Part shown: one piece after another, positions 23,401-39,400 of the stretch
How positions within the stretch are numbered: the stretch's first letter is position 1
Layout: every line of letters begins with the position of its first letter
Assembly (NCBI RefSeq): GCF_016859285.1
Contig: NC_053419.1
Coordinates: 9,396,501-9,460,500 of the forward strand
Reading direction: 5' to 3'
Length of the DNA: 64,000 nt
Source: Xiphias gladius
Taxonomy: Eukaryota > Chordata > Actinopteri > Istiophoriformes > Xiphiidae
Notes under the pieces: model-generated
The model's input: only the letters and a program-made list of their open reading frames with translations
Database searches by the model: none
What the model was told of the DNA's origin: nothing
Translations under genes and position numbers: made by a program

Positions 23401-26400
23401 ACCCTGCCTCCCTCTGCCACCACAGCACCTGAATGACAGAAACAAATGGTGGGTTTGTATATTCTTCCTGATGAAAGAGAAAGTAAAGTTGAATCAAATA
23501 AGCTGGCCTAATCTTTCCAGAATGCATTGTACTGTAGCTGGAGACTCTGAAAATGGCAAATGATGCTATTATTTAAGTTAAAATAATTATGTAAATGTAA
23601 GGCATCTGAAATCTTTATTAAATAGTTAATAATTATTATGAAAGTTAATTAATAATAGGTCAAATAGCGGGAACAACAGAAAGGGAAAAAGGTGTATCAA
23701 GATCAACTTTAACCAAAACTGAATAAAACCATAAATAACCAAAATATCATGATTTCATATATATTGCCGGCAATACTTTAATCTGTTTTGTAATGTGTCT
23801 GTACTAGAAAAAAAAGTGCAACAAATATGAAATAAGACTGGATTAGTGGAGTATTTAAGATTGAGTTCATCGGTACCTGCATTGTTCAGTAGTCTGGTCT
23901 TGTGTTGAGGGTTGTCATGGTGTTCGTTGGCCTGGTAGGAGATTAAGATGGTGAAGGTGTGTGGAGGAAGGAAAGCAGGAGGAGAGGACACGGTGAAAGA
24001 GAAAGCGTCTGCAGCCGACCATCCCACTGACTCTGGCTTGTTCTGATCGTACAGGATGACTCCATCATTCACCTGAGAGAAAGTGAGATGAAGAGACGAG
24101 GAGGGAGAAAGGAAATTATTTTTTGTTTGAGAAGTAAACTAAAGTTTGCTTTTGGTGCATAGGCAGACAATCATCCTCTCATTTGGAAATCTGTGCGTAT
24201 GCACACAATATATAAGCCTCCTACCATGCTTTGTGTGAATGTAGAAATGTTTCGTGTGGAGTTGTCAGGCATACGTTGGACCAGGCGACCAAGTTTAGGG
24301 GGAGCAGTCACTGCAAACACCACAGAGTGGTTTCTTCTGATATCACTGACGTCGTTGGTTAACACCTGAAGCTCCTGCTCACTGATTGGTGTCACAGAGC
24401 CTTAAAAGGGAACACAGACACAGGGAGAGGAGGCAGTGAATGTTCCTGATTAACTTTGGTATCTGTGGACATCTGCATGCTTCCAATCTGCCACAAAAGG
24501 ACAGACATGCTAAGAGTATGTGAAATTAATGGATGTATAGGCAAGTGCGTGGCTTTTTAGTGACATTTTCTTAGAAGCATTTTAAAACAACCAGGAATGA
24601 GTTCCCGAACTTGGCCAAATCAGAATCAAATACCTCACATTCTTTTGAGCTGTGTATGTGGTTTTTGCTTGGTACAATCAGGGCACTTAAAAAAAAAGCC
24701 ATGACAGAACTGTGGGACGCATCATCCCCTTATGTTTTTGTAAAAATCACAGTTAGCAGTATTTAATATACTGCGCATGTTGTACTGACAGTTAAAGGAA
24801 CATTGCAGAGCCCATTGCAGGACATCTCACATCATCCAGCTGAGGTAAACTATTCAATTACTGAGCTAACGACAAAATATCAAGCAAATGGGATGTTCAG
24901 GAAGCGGTCAGCAGTGCGGTGGCAATTAAACCTTCTCACAGGACAGCGGCCGTGACACTCCACAATGACATGATGAATCTAAAATGCAAGTTCTGAAAAC
25001 TTGTTGCCTTGTGGGCACCTGGCCTACAGTCTTCAACAAAAACAAGTGTAAGACAATGTACTGGCGCTGCATTAGTGAATTCTGAATCATCTGAACACAA
25101 ACATTTTAAATTTGATCATGTTATAGAAAAATATGATTTGTTATACCAGTAGAGTCATAAGGTCGTTTACTATCATATACTGTAAGTGTTCTTAGCTTGG
25201 CTATCTATCAGAATGACAGCTTCACTTATGTAACTGCCACCGGACAGACTACGGACTGATAAGTTTGTATGTTTGCAGTTTGGAGCCGCTTTACTCTTGC
25301 ATGACGTGGCACTGTCGGCCTGGCGCTGAGTGGGCACAGAGGTACTGTAAATCATTTTCTGTTGGCAGAGATGTGATACAGTGAGCTAAGGCTTAGACGA
25401 GTGATGCCACACAGTGCCATTGTTTTGTAACTGCACTACATCTGGAAACCTCTCCCTTAATAAGCTCATGATCCTGGAGGTCTTCCAGATTTCTAGATGT
25501 TTTCCAGCTTGTAAAAACCACGTGTTTATCTGAGCAAGAAAATTACTGCTAATTCTCCTCCCCACAGTCGCTACACTTCAGCTGGTTTTGAGCAAGTACA
25601 GGGATTCGAACAATGGGTGTTACATTGTAGCTGAGTGACCTGTTGTACCTGGGTAGACCTCCATTGGATGGTTTCTCTGCAAAGTGAGGACCAGAGAGTG
25701 GGCAGTTGTGCTGAAGATCTGACGAGGGGCAAAGTTAACGCCATCGTTCACCTGGAAGTGGAAGCCACCCGACAACGCACCTAAACAAGAAGAGAGCCAG
25801 CAGAGGCCGAGTCAGGCCGAGTCATTCTTTCATTCATCCATTCTTTCATTTATTTCAGACTCATCTTTTATTCCACAGGTCCATAAAAATTACAGTTACA
25901 GTAAAACATTTGCTAATAAGCACTGTGCAGTACTTCATTTAAAAACTAACTATAATCTGCACAGCTTCTGCTTCGCTCACCACTGTGCACAAACACCAGC
26001 TGTCCATTTTGTATGTGATTCTGGGTGAAGTTCAGGATGTGTCTGGAGGGGGCACTCTTCAGAGCCAGATGGCCGTTGCTTGGCGGTGTGACAACGAACT
26101 CCAGCCCCTCAGACAGAGTGTCAGAGTCCTCTGCACTAAGATCATCTATGGTGATTTCTGTCACCGAGCCCACCCACACCTGAGGAAACAGGAGATAAAA
26201 TGGAGGGAAAGGACAGGAAGGCTATTAAGTTTAGCTGTTAAAAAAAGAGATGGACATTTTAAGAAGTATTCTAATCTACCTTTCAGTGCATTTCCCAAAA
26301 TATCACACTATCCCTTTGTTGCATTACCTTACACAAGTTTTCACACTCTTTGCAGTGTAATAACTACAATAATCATTATAATAATAAAAATGAAAAATAC

Positions 26401-27342
26401 AAAAGAAAAACATGTCCAAAACCAATATTGACAGTTGAAAGCTGAAAGAATTTGCTAAATATATTTCAGTCATTACAATTTTTTTGTAACATAAACACAT
26501 TAGAAAAAAAAAAAACAAATTCGATAAGGGGCCATTATTTCGTCAAAGAATTGTGACCAAGATATGTACCAAACAGGATATTGTATGAGTGAAAAATAAA
26601 CTCAGACAAACTATGTAATGGCAAAGTGTTATTGCAAACATATCTTTGGCATGTCTATTACTTTCTTGTTAATTATCCGCCAGCATATACGCTTATACCC
26701 AGACATTTTCTAACTAAAAATAAAGACAGTACAGTATATATAGGCTGTGTGTTTGTGTATTGTGTATAAAGTTTCCTGAGACTGGCTTTTCAAAAATATT
26801 TTGAAGTACACCAAGACCTCCTGAGTGATTTTGTTATTTCAGAACTCCCTGAACATTGTAAATCTGTGTACTGTACAGTTCCCCTTTTTTGTATCCAAAA
26901 CACAGTCAAAAGTATCCCTTCACTTCTCACCTTCAGACCCCGGTTGGTTGCAACGACAGGAGTCTCATCATTGACCGGTGTGACACTGATGCGAACGGTG
27001 CAGGGCAAACTGTTCTTCCTGATTTCTGTCTGATTGGCCACGATGGTGAAGTTGTCTCTCTCTGTGTCGCTGCCATCGTGGATGTAGGAGATGTACTCAC
27101 GTTCCACCTGGAAACAAATGTTGAATGGACAAGATTTATTGATTCTAACAAAGCCCTATTAACTGTATCATCTTACAGAGATTAATGTTTCAGATTTCAT
27201 TTCGTAAAAAATCAGTCAGACATTGTGTGTTATTTCCAAAAAGTTAAGCTGCAAAAAGTCTCATCTTGAAAATGAGCAACAACAGATATTGTGCCCCAAA
27301 GTGTCATCAAATCCAGTCAGTGGTGTTTGAGATATTGTGCAG

Positions 27343-27435
<93 letters not shown>

Positions 27436-30400
27436 GACAAACAGTACAAACATAAACAGAGAAAAGTAACACTAAAATTATTGTAAAGTCTATTTCCCAG
27501 GCCTTCCCTTGAGATACATTTGTGGAAAAAGGTTTATTAAGCTGTATTTTTTTTTTAACATATAAACACTCGGTATAATTGACGTCTTTTAACAAGTACA
27601 AGAGACCTAAACCAAAATATCTAACATTTCCTTCTGCATGTAGGCAGTTTCCATAGAGTATTTTCGTGTGCTCAGTCAAACCTCAGTGTGTGTGAAAGCA
27701 GTGATGGGCATCCCCGGTATCCGGCTGTGCTCCAAGTGTCCGTGTCGCGGTGGAACGATGACTTGATACAGGAAGTTCATTCCTGAGAAGTGATGATTGG
27801 CGACCTTGATGATGTCAGAGGTCAGTGGCAGGGATGACCCCTCATCAAGGGTCAAGTCAGACACCTGCAGAAACAACCAGCAGACAACTTTTTTTGCTGG
27901 GTCACTTGGATCTCTGACTAACTGATAAATCGATTAATTTTCTCGCCTTTCCAGAGGTTCATCTAACATCTAGACATACATGCTGTACCTGTAGAGGGAG
28001 CAGAATAGGAATGATATCGATCTCCAGCCTGATAGGTCCGACCTTTGTGACACCATTGGTTGCCTCCAACAGAACAGAGTCGTTGGTGCTTCCTATGGCC
28101 TGATGATGGTAGATGATTGATCCATGGTTCAGGTCATCCTGAGTGAAGGAGGTTGTCTGCTGCTCTCTGATGCCCTGCAGGAAGGAACAGAAAGGATAAA
28201 CCCATCAAATGCTGTTTCTCTGTGAATCCTTTGACCTTAAAGTGCTGAAGTTTACAACTTCTGGGGCCATGTTTGCTCTTATTTTGATAGATGAAAGTGG
28301 AGAGTAACCGGAAATATGAGAAATTAGAAATCACTCATGTCATTATGAAAAAAAACTTGGAAGTATGTGTATCAGTTATATTACATAGAAAATATTTTAA
28401 AATGTTTTTGGGGCATTTCATGCCTTTATTAGGTGGTCAAAAGTAAAGAGTTGACTGGAAACAAGGGGAGAGAGACGTCAGGAATGACACGCCACAAAGG
28501 GCCCTGGCCGAACTTAAAGCAGGGTTGTTGGAATTCATGGTCACCGCGTTACATCCAGAGGCCACCAGGGCATTCCATTTACATTCAACTTTTATAACTT
28601 TTTTAAACTTAAAGCTCCACAATTCAATATTTTTTATTTTACAGTCAAAGAATGAATGTGAAAGTTGTCACTTGTAGTAACGAACACCTCAGTTATCACC
28701 CAATTCTACATTCTCCTTAGCTCTACGGGGCTTTTTAGTGTCTTTCTGGTTTTACGATTGACAGTCTCTGTTCTCATTAACCTATTTTCCAGTATCAGCA
28801 TGATACAAATGCTCCAATAGACCCACAGTTAGCTGTACTGCCGGCTATACCTGATAGAGGTGCTGCTGCTCTCTATTGTTGTTCTGGTGCTTGTTGATGG
28901 GGGAGAACCTCTGAAGAAAGCCCAGGGTGGAAGGACTCAGGACCGTGAAAATTATCTCTGAGGGCTGACTGTCCTCATGGACCACCTGTTGAATAGAAAA
29001 CACAAGTACATATTTGCAAATACAGTGGAAATATGCCAAGTTTATTATTACAGGCCTCATTATTAAACAACTTGAAGATGATACAGTATGTACTGTAGAA
29101 TGTGTGGAGGACAAATCCTACTTGCAGAACTATAACAACAGCACTAAATATGACGTTAATAAGCTACAGGATATCTCAGGAACAATAGAGGGTGATGCTG
29201 CATGGAGCAAAATAAATATTAAGTAATTGATGGGTGAGTCTTATGCTGTGTTATGATTACTGACTTGCCTCTAAATGTTCCCTGCTTATGGAGACAGTCT
29301 GTCCCTCCGCCACCACCACTGGAAGGTTGCATATGACCGTTGGTGGCCTCTGATGACTCTCCAGGTAGATTTTTACCAACACTCCGATGTCCAGATGCAC
29401 CTCCCTCCTCCCTCTGTCCGGTTTCCTCTCTATGCTCTTCACCCTCGCTCTTGCCGACACATTGAACACATCCGACAATTCATGGCTGCCATCGTGGTGA
29501 TACGCCAGGCGCCCTGCCACCAGATCCCAAAAGTTGAATATTGAAATTGCATCTGCTTCTTTTACAGTGCCATGATCTCCATCATTAAAGCAGAGGACTC
29601 CGTGTTTAGGTGGAAGGAAGACCTCGAATGTCACTTCACGAGGGTCTCGGATGTCAAGGTTGCTGAAGACGCTGAGATTAGTAGAGGTCAGGGTCGTGAT
29701 CCCACCTCGCTGGACCATGAGGCCTGTGTTGTTCTCCACCTGCAGGTAAGGATCCTGGGCCATCACCTGTAACAGCCAGTTACACAACAGAGACAGTTAT
29801 TAATTACAGCAGCAGTCAGTGATCACACTGCTAACATCACAGGCTTACTTATTTTCACACTAAAATGCCTTATGATATTTAATAACCAGCAAATAATTTG
29901 TAGAAGGAGATATAACTCACTAGTTAAAGGAAACCATCAAACACACAACTTAAACAACCCATAAATAACATGAACATATATATGATACAATCACAGCTGG
30001 AAGAATTAATGTTGAATGGTTACACTGTGTTTTTCCTATAGTGTACACTGCTTGACTTTTTGGTTTTTACTTTTTTGTTTAACAGCTTTCATGTTTTTCC
30101 TGTCCTCCCTCGATGTAATTACACATTGTATCTATTATTGATATTTTAACAGTTGAAAACTAGCCACTTGGCTAACACTGGCATGGTTACAGTGGTGCTG
30201 ATGGAGTTTTCTCAGAATAATATATATAAATTAATTAACCCATAAAATACATTAAGTGTGAAGACATTATAATCACCTCCAGCAGTGTGGAAACATAATG
30301 TTTCCCATCTGATACAAAAAGAACAAAACGCCCAAAACTCACTCCTCTGTGGACAAACAACACCTTTTTCTGAGAGGAGAGAAGAGAAGATGAGATGATG

Positions 30401-33400
30401 ACAGGAAAGGAAAAAACATCAGCACGGTTAAAAAACAAATTCAGAAACAATTACAGATACCAGTATTGTCTTCAATTAGGAGTACAACAGAATATCTAGT
30501 ATGGAAGACTTAAAAAGCATATATTAAAAAAGAAGAAATAGATTGAAAGAGATTACACTTTGCTGTTTGTATTTCCTTTTTATGTCATAATTAAATGAAA
30601 CACATACTACAATCTGTATGTAACAAGGAGAATAACTGTGTTTTCTTTGTTGTGATTTGATTTTAATGTTTTGCGTCCATCATTTTTTGTAAATCAAACA
30701 ATTCTACAAGTACACTCTGAAGCAATTACCCAGGTGTGCAGAGGTGAGAAACTATGAAGGATTTGAACTTTGTCACTTTTTGTATGTGTACAACCAGGTG
30801 CAATGCATGAATGAAGGCAGACTGTCTGAAAGTGTGTGCCCTTATCTCCAGGATTCATCGCCTTGTATACCTCTGTATGACAAATTTTTCACTCAAATTT
30901 GAGTGTAGTTATTTGTAACAACTCTAGTAAACGCATTTTCCCTTTGGACAACATTACCTGCAAACTAGTTTGATGAGCTCATTTATCCAAGAGGCTTCAT
31001 CAGTTAAACTGGTAAGTATTTTTGAATTGTTCAGACATTAAAGGTCATTGACATCATGACACAGAAACAATCTGAACAGTAAAAGAGTAAATCTATATAC
31101 CTTTGATTTAGTGACTCTAAATATTCTTCCATCTGGATGACGGAGAATCTTCACAGATAAATCTTGCTAACCTGCTCGAGGTCCCGCTGTGTGAACTCAT
31201 ACAGCTTGTGACTGGGATCATTGGCAAGCACCAGCTCTCCCATGGGAATCCCCCTCCGTGTGTACACCAACCAGTTGTCCTCAAAGTCAGAATCATCATC
31301 CCGGTAGCGAAGGTCATTCAACGTCACCAACCTCTGGCCATCGCGGGCAACATGGAAAACTTTATCAACGACCCTGACAGGTCTCTGATCATTGACGAGC
31401 TGCACAGAGATATTAAAGGTGTGTTCGGCTGTGTTTCTATCCTCCTTCTTGCTGCTGTGTTTATGCGGTTTATAAACCATGATTTGAAATTTAAAAGAAT
31501 CCTGCTTGGTCTCGCTGTCATCATGAACATACATGATCCTCTCCTCCACTATATCCTGATTTGTAAAGATTACAATATTGTCATTAATGGACGTTGAGTT
31601 GGAGAGATTGATCTTTCTTATCTGCCCATGCATGGGGCTCACCGTTATGCTGTACTGGACCTCCCGCTTACTTGCCGTGTGAGTAAACAGGATGTCTTTG
31701 GTAATGACTTTACTCCCTCCTTCCAGTACTGAAAGGCCTTTGTTTAAAAAAGTGATGGCTGCTGACTCAGTTTTGATGTTGATTCTGAAGTCGCAAGTTG
31801 TAGAGTTGGCGTGTGTCGAAAAGACCTGAAAGCTGAAAGTGTCTTTTGTGTCATCATGTAGCCTGTTGAGCAGTTTGTACTTCACGAAACCATCTGTGAT
31901 GTTCTTCTGGCTGAAAGTTGAGTTCTTTTGCAGAACTTTGTTGTCGAGGAATAGCTGACCTTTCTTTGGCACTGTAATGAGCCTGATGTAGAGGTTGCTC
32001 TCATTAATTTTGACTCCCTTTGAAACTACATGGAGGTCCTCGGGAGTGACAACAGCCAACTGACTACCGTTGACCTCCATCTTGCTTCGTGTGACCTTGA
32101 AGTGGATCCAGCGTACCACGATGGGGATAACAACCTCCTCAGTGGCAAGGGAATTGATGTTTATTTTACATTTGAACTGATCAGTGATGTTGTTCTGAGT
32201 CTGAAGGCCATGGTAAGTGCTGAAGTATCTGATCCTCTCTTTTTCTAGAAGTTTCTGAGAAAACGAGGTTGTTGGTTTCCAGCCGCCACTTGAGTGCAAC
32301 CGCTGGAGCTCACCATATTGTGGCAACTCTGTTATGTCATATCGGATTTCCACAGCCTGATCAGCCACATTTACTTGTACTGCGAGATGATTGGTGGTGA
32401 TGATGGAAGCTTCACCTTGGTTCACCTCCAATCCTGTGTTATTCACCAGTTTGTGTTCGAGCGCCACTGCCATGACCCGCAAAACTACTGTGTTGCTTGA
32501 CTGCAGAAAGGAGAGGAAACAAGGAAACATCAGAAGTGTGGTGAGGAAGATGAATGAAGAGGAAGAATAAAAAGATGAACGTATATGAAAAGTGTGAGAA
32601 CAGGACATGACATAGGATATGAGACAATAAAGGTGAGGAAAAGAGATGAAAGAAGGGGACAAGTGAAGAGGAAACAAAGGAAGAGACAAGACAATATTAC
32701 AATAGAAGGGGTAACAGGAAGAAAAAGAGATTTTTAAAAAAAAAGTAGGATAAGCCATATGTTTCCATTAATCAAGGTTTTGTCACTGTTAGTCCACTGC
32801 TCTAACTAGCATAACGGTAACGGATCCTGCAAATCTCCATTGGGTTATTCAATTTTGGGGAAAGCTACTACATTACTTACCTTCTGCCCGTCGCTAACCC
32901 TGAGTGGCAGCCTGGAGGTGGAGACTCCCGTGTGTACAAAGCTGATCTTGCCCTCCTCCAGATCGTGTAGGGAGAACATGTTAATGGCCCTGGAAGATGG
33001 ATATAACCCTGTTAACTTCCATGTTGTCTTCTGTTTTTTCTCTACTCTACTTAGTTTGTCTGACACTGCAAAAGGAGATATTGGAGATCACGATTGGCAA
33101 CAAAACAGTGCAGTGGTCTCACTAATGAATGTGATAACAAAGTCAAGCAACCGCTGATGTATAGAATAACTGTCTAAATGTTTTGATTAATTTGTCAGGT
33201 CCAGTATATGTCAGTGATATTCCTTGGTAACACAAAGAATGATCAGTTATAGTTTCTAGCAAGGTACAAGCAGATTCAACACCGCAGTTGCAGAGAGCCA
33301 CAGTCAAGTTCCACTAGCCTTGATTTCAGATTTAGACTGTTTCATCTAAATAAATATTATATTACTTTGATGTATAACATTTAACAGCCTCAGCTTCAAT

Positions 33401-36400
33401 GAGTCTTTGCTTTGTCAAAACTTTTTTCAGGCATCTTTTGTTTTCTGTCCCTGTTGTTACATACATACAAACAGTCACTTGCCCTACAGACCTCAATGAC
33501 TGGTTGTAAGAAGATTTGCAAGGCACTGTAACGCCTCACAAGCCATAGCACCAACCTGCCAGGGTAATCCTGGTGCTCAAGGTGTCCAGCCGCAGTGTTG
33601 AGGTTTCCAAGGGAGCTGAACACCAGCTCTGCAGGACTGCTGTCAGGGTCGGACACTCTCAGCACATCTGTTGTCATCTGAGAACATTGAGGATATATTA
33701 GTATTTTAATTTTCTTATGCTTAATTAACACAAATATTCATACAACTGGGTCATTCTGTTGTGGATACCTGTCGTTTGGACTTCTCCAGCAGAGTAAAAA
33801 GGTTTCCCTCTGGGAGGCTGAGCACAGGGGCATCATTTACAGGACTGATGCTGATATCAAACCTGTGTAGACGGTTGTCCTTCAGAAACACAGGAAGCTC
33901 CTTCTTATCGCTGGAGAAGGCTGAAAACATGAAGAAGTCATTCTGGTCCTCTGACCCACTGTGAACGTATGTCACCCGGCCCTGCCATAGGTCGAGCATA
34001 CTGAAAGTCCGGTCCTTCTCCTCAGTTCCTATTGTAATACTTTTCTCTTGACCCTCATCCAGGATCCCATAAGGGTCTGGACTGAGGTCCAACCGGAGCT
34101 GGCCGTGAACAGGTTGCTGTTCAATGAGGAACTTCAACTGGGAAGGATGGATGCCTAATTTAGGAAAATCAAGATTAACCTGAAAGGGAGCGCAAATAGG
34201 AACAGATTTATATTACATAGCTCCAGCCTACTTTCACTTTTATGTACGAGAAACCTGTCAAATAACTGAAAGTAATAACTAGAAGAACAGATTGGCAGGA
34301 GACAACAAGTCCTACCTTTATGTGTTTGGGCTCCAGGGCTGCCCGGCCTCCCTCTGTGACCTCTAGCTTTCTCAGCAACAAAAAGTTAAGGTTCTTCTTA
34401 TTGTTGCTACTTGGTTGTGAGGTTGTAACATCAAACTCAGGATGGTCTGTCGGGCTGATGGTGGTCAGCGTCACAGGAGCTGGCCCTGTCTTACAACCCA
34501 CAGTGATGTCCTTGGTGATGGCAGCATGAGGGAGACCTGTTCTTTGAGTGTTCACCCTAATTTCTCGGAGGCAGCCTCTAAAGGAGCCTCCTCCTCCTCC
34601 AGATGAGGCAGAAATCAGCCCAACTCGCTGCGCCTGTCCCCGAGCTTTTTCATCTAGCCCTCCCAGGAAGAGCGGCCCTTTGAGCTGGATGATTTGGAGC
34701 TCCAGCCTCAGGTTGGCCTTGATTAACTCGTTGTCTACCTTCAGTTGGACGCTGTTGGGTAGCAGGTGCAGCTGGATGGGGTACCAGGTGTGGTTGCTAG
34801 AGACATGTGTTAGAGAACGCAGCTCAGTTTTACTCCCCTCTCCATTTCCTATTGTCACCACCAGGTGACCATCTATGATCTCTATGGCAACAAACTCTCC
34901 CTGGTCGCCAGAGCTGTACATGACCATACCATCTTCTTCTCTTGCAGAGGGGTGAAGTTCACATTGAAACACTCCCTCCTGCGGCACCTCCCATGGTGGG
35001 AGTGAGATGAAGGCTTTGGAGCTGAAAAAACTGACAGGATCTTCTTCTGTCGCAGAAAACTGCAGACTACAGCCCAGAGACACTTCATGGACGCTCTTGT
35101 ACCTAGAATACGGTCTTAGGCTGGACAGCAGGTTATGTTCATTGAACACAACTTCATCCACACAACCTCTAAACCCGGTGGAGATGTTGAAAAGATAGGA
35201 GTGGTTAAGACCAGCTGTTCTGCCAACAAAGAGTCCGTCCTCCACGCTGAGTTCCAGATCTGGTCCTGGCATTCGGAGGCTGGTGTGAGAATTTCGGTCT
35301 ACGGTCATGGTGACATTATGGCGGTCATGGGTCAGCTCCATAGAGTGCCACCCAAGGTCACTAAGATGGATGCCCTTTTCTGAGCGTAGTGAACGCTCAC
35401 CTGAGCCCAGGTCCAGACGTACCTAAGGGAAGAAGGAGGAGTCAAGGAGGGAGAGAGTGAGAGGGAATAAAAGGTGATAAACAAGACACAGGACATGAAA
35501 CTCTTTCTAACTTCTGTTTCTATGCCCAAAGGAAAACTATAATTTGTAAGACCAAAAGTGTCAAGAATAGCAAAACACATAAAACTAGACATTAAATGGT
35601 GATTAGATCTTGAGTGTGCAAATTTTTAAAACAGAATCAAGGGAGTTGTTAACTGTAGATTAAAGAATTATTCCACAAAGAAAAATATAACCAAACTCTT
35701 TCATGAGTAGTTCCATAGCCTTGTACTGGGAGCTTTCATCAAACTTTTGTGGTCTTCTGTCTTAAGCTGATCATGAAGGAACTTGTTCTGAAATGAAGCC
35801 AGTGTCAAAGGGTTTATTTTTTTCTCTCTGCAAGCAATCTGACACCAAGCTGTGTGCACTGATTCTTTTCTTGGGCTCTCCTCAGGATAGTAAATGCCAA
35901 TATATATGAGCTAAAATGGCCCAAGGGACAAATATTTCCTCTTGTTTTGGATATGTGAGGCATCTTTATGTGAGAGCCTCCAGACAGGTTTCAGTATGAC
36001 TGATCTGTAGCCATATTACTAAAATCCAACTGGTATTTACCTTGCCAAGACATGGAAACAATTGATAGATTTCCTCTCACAATATCTGTTTTCTTTAAAA
36101 TGATCATTAAGTACATTTGCCTTGCTTCCATCCATGAATAGATTCCTGGAAGACACTTTTGACAACTTTGCTACCTCCCTAATATGTGTAATAGCCTACC
36201 TGCAGACGCCCAGAGATCAGCTCCAGCAGCAAGAAGTCTCTGTGTCCTGCTGCCAAAAACAGCAACCCTGCTTGACTGGAGGTTCGAAATCGGACATGGA
36301 GCAAGGTCTGAATGGATACCTCCACCGTCCGCAGGTGGATGTAGCTATCACCGTAGAACGACACTGCAACAACGAAACAGGAGACAGATGAGAAGTTGGG

Positions 36401-39400
36401 GCCAAAGTCGCGGTCAGATCATATAGTTTGGTATAAAAGTGTAAGGAAAGTTTTTACTGACTCTACTGACTTTATTGACAGAAAGTCTGGCTTTCACACC
36501 CATAAGATGTTTCTGTGATCCAAAATAGTTTCATTCATATCATGAAATACAGTGAGTAGTTACATATCAACCATGCAATCCGGTCCAATGGAATCAAAAA
36601 GTCCTTTAATAATTACAATTTCAAATGAAGTCGTTGTCAGTAAAGTGTTTATTTGGGGAATCCCCATGGCTTTAAGGTTAAGATGCTGACCATGAAACGC
36701 TGAATGATGGCTTAGGTCTTGGTTCAAGTTCTGGCGCAATCTAATGAAGGTATAAAATGCATAGTGTTTGTCTCATAGCCTAGTCAGAATCATATTAATT
36801 CGGTTTGTAACAAAGCTTCATTACCAGCTTTCTTACAGATTATTATGAGGCTAAAAGGCATTTTGCAAATGTGCTCTATGCAGACATATATCATTACTTT
36901 TTAAAATTTATTTACATTCTCAAACAGCAATCATTAACAACTATAGGGGAAGCAACTAATAAAATGGGATCTATGTTGATATTTAGTGAAATGAAGGTCA
37001 TCACAATAGCATCAGCAAACTCTTATTTCTTTATTTTCCTTACATAAATCATATTCATTCAACTTAGTTTCACTCCATATTTTTCCCCTGGTCATCCATG
37101 CCCTCACTGCAGTGGCTCAATGCCCCCCGAAGTGGGGCCCATCCCTCAGTTTGAGAACCACTGCATTAATCTGTATTGACTGTTTTGTCAATGTGGTGTC
37201 TACTCTGCACTTTATACCTGCTATCTGAATTCAATTAATGACAACTAATGGATTCTGGAGCAGGTCATCCTGAAATGTTCTGATCCTAATTAGACTTCTC
37301 TGTTGACCCAGATAACGCAGATTGAACGTTTAGCTGTACAAACATTTCTCAATGGCAGAGCTGCTCTGCAAGCACAAATCAGCGCCCAGCTACCGATGCT
37401 AGCACATCTAGCTAACTTGAATGGGGAACCCATGCTCCAAATATAAATCAAAAGGTGTTTCATTCATGACATGGCATTTATGATATTACACCTTCATGCC
37501 AGATATCAAATTATCCAGCTGTATAGCTAGTTTGTACTTGTAAAGCTATCTAACTAACGTTAAAACAAACCGAATAATCTACAGTATAGCTATGCTAGTG
37601 GCTCTGTAAGGCTCACAGCTCTTTGAGCTAAATGCTAACATCAGCATACTAACATGCTCACAATGACATGCTGAAGTTCAGGAGGTGTAATGTTTACCGT
37701 GGTCATCATATTAGTTTAGCGTGGTAACATGCTAACATTTGCTAATTAGCACTAAACACAAAGTAGAGCTGAGGCTGCTGGGAATTACACTTATGATCAA
37801 AAACCAAAGAATAGGCCAAAGTGAAATTCTGACCTGTTGATGGTGCTACATGAAAAGTTAAGGGATCACCAAAGTTATTAGGACACATTATCTTGGAATC
37901 ATGAATGTCTGTACAAAATTTTATGGAAATCCATTTAATAATGTTTAAGATATTTCAGTTCAGACTAAAGTGGTTCATTGACCGAACGTCTGTCCGAATT
38001 TAACATCCCTAGATCAATGCTGCTAGCAGGCTAAAAATGCACAAAGCAATTCCACTACTTTATATCTATGCACATTTATTCATTTGGCACTTTTTTTAGA
38101 GCCCCATACAAATGACACACAACTAAGAAACATTTAAGATTTTATAATTATGTCTATATGTACTTACAATGTACTTGTGTTTGAATGAATTGAATGTGAA
38201 TTAAAAAAAGATCGTTTTGACCTACAAAACAGCAGTATTGGAGCACTCTGTCAAAATGCCTGTCCAATCATGGAAATCGTAACACACAACGAATCAATCA
38301 ATCACAATGGTCAGAGAAATTAGCGAGGGAGTGTGTGTGTATGTGTGTGTGTGTGTGTGTAGTTGGGGATAGGTGATGTTTTAAAAACTCTCTAAAGCTC
38401 TCTCATAACAAACTGTACAGCAATGTGGACTAGCAGTGAGACTGAGAAAAAAAAAGAAACCAAAGAAGCATTTAAAGTCTTACTAGCTCCATTTATCTCA
38501 ATAAAAAAGACCTAATTGGCGCGAGGGGGAGAAAAACTGAGGCCAAGACATTTTATAAATAAAATTACTCATAAAAGCTGCTGTGCGTGTGAAACTCAAG
38601 AATTCTAAAGTGTAATTACATTAAAGCCAATAATTTATATTTCCACATCACAGCAAAAAAAGTCAGTCAGTATCATAATGTAGACTTTTACCTGTAGGAC
38701 GTTCAAAACCATTTAACATTGTAATCAGTCTCTAAATATTATTTTCTTGCAGTTTTTTTTTTTTTTATAAAATTATTTTGGATAACCTTTTTTGGCTAAC
38801 GTCAGAATAAGTAATCTTGGTTAGTTTTGTTTTTGTGTTTGTTTAACATGATTTTTCATTGAGTTGAATATGAATAACAGACTTTCCATTTTGTACAAAT
38901 AGCTACAAATTTTCCTTTAAAAACAGACAGAAAACAATGAAAAAATAATGATCTTTTACATCTGTTCTTCTGCTTTTCATATTTTTATTGTTCTTTCGCC
39001 TTAATCTTCTGCCTGCAAATGGTATAATTTGTCAAAATAGTTTTAATATTTTATTAATTTATTGCCTTTAAATCCTTTTCAAATGCTGGTTGGGAAATGC
39101 ACTGCCAGAAAAAAGTAAACTTTATGATCAAGGATATCATTATGTGTTAAAAGACTGGTCCCAAAGAGAAGTACTCAGTCAGCAGGTCGGCCCAGCTTGC
39201 TGCTCTGCATAAAGCCTATAAGCCCACTGTCAGTGTCTGTCCATCTATCTCTAATCTGCCTCTATGATACCAGAGAACGCTGGATTATTAGTAATCTTCC
39301 TACAGTCACAGACACACCTATGAATGCAGGTCTTTTATGCGCTCTCATGAACAAGTATAAGGATGATACAGAGACATGTGCAACTGTCTGAGGCAATGCT

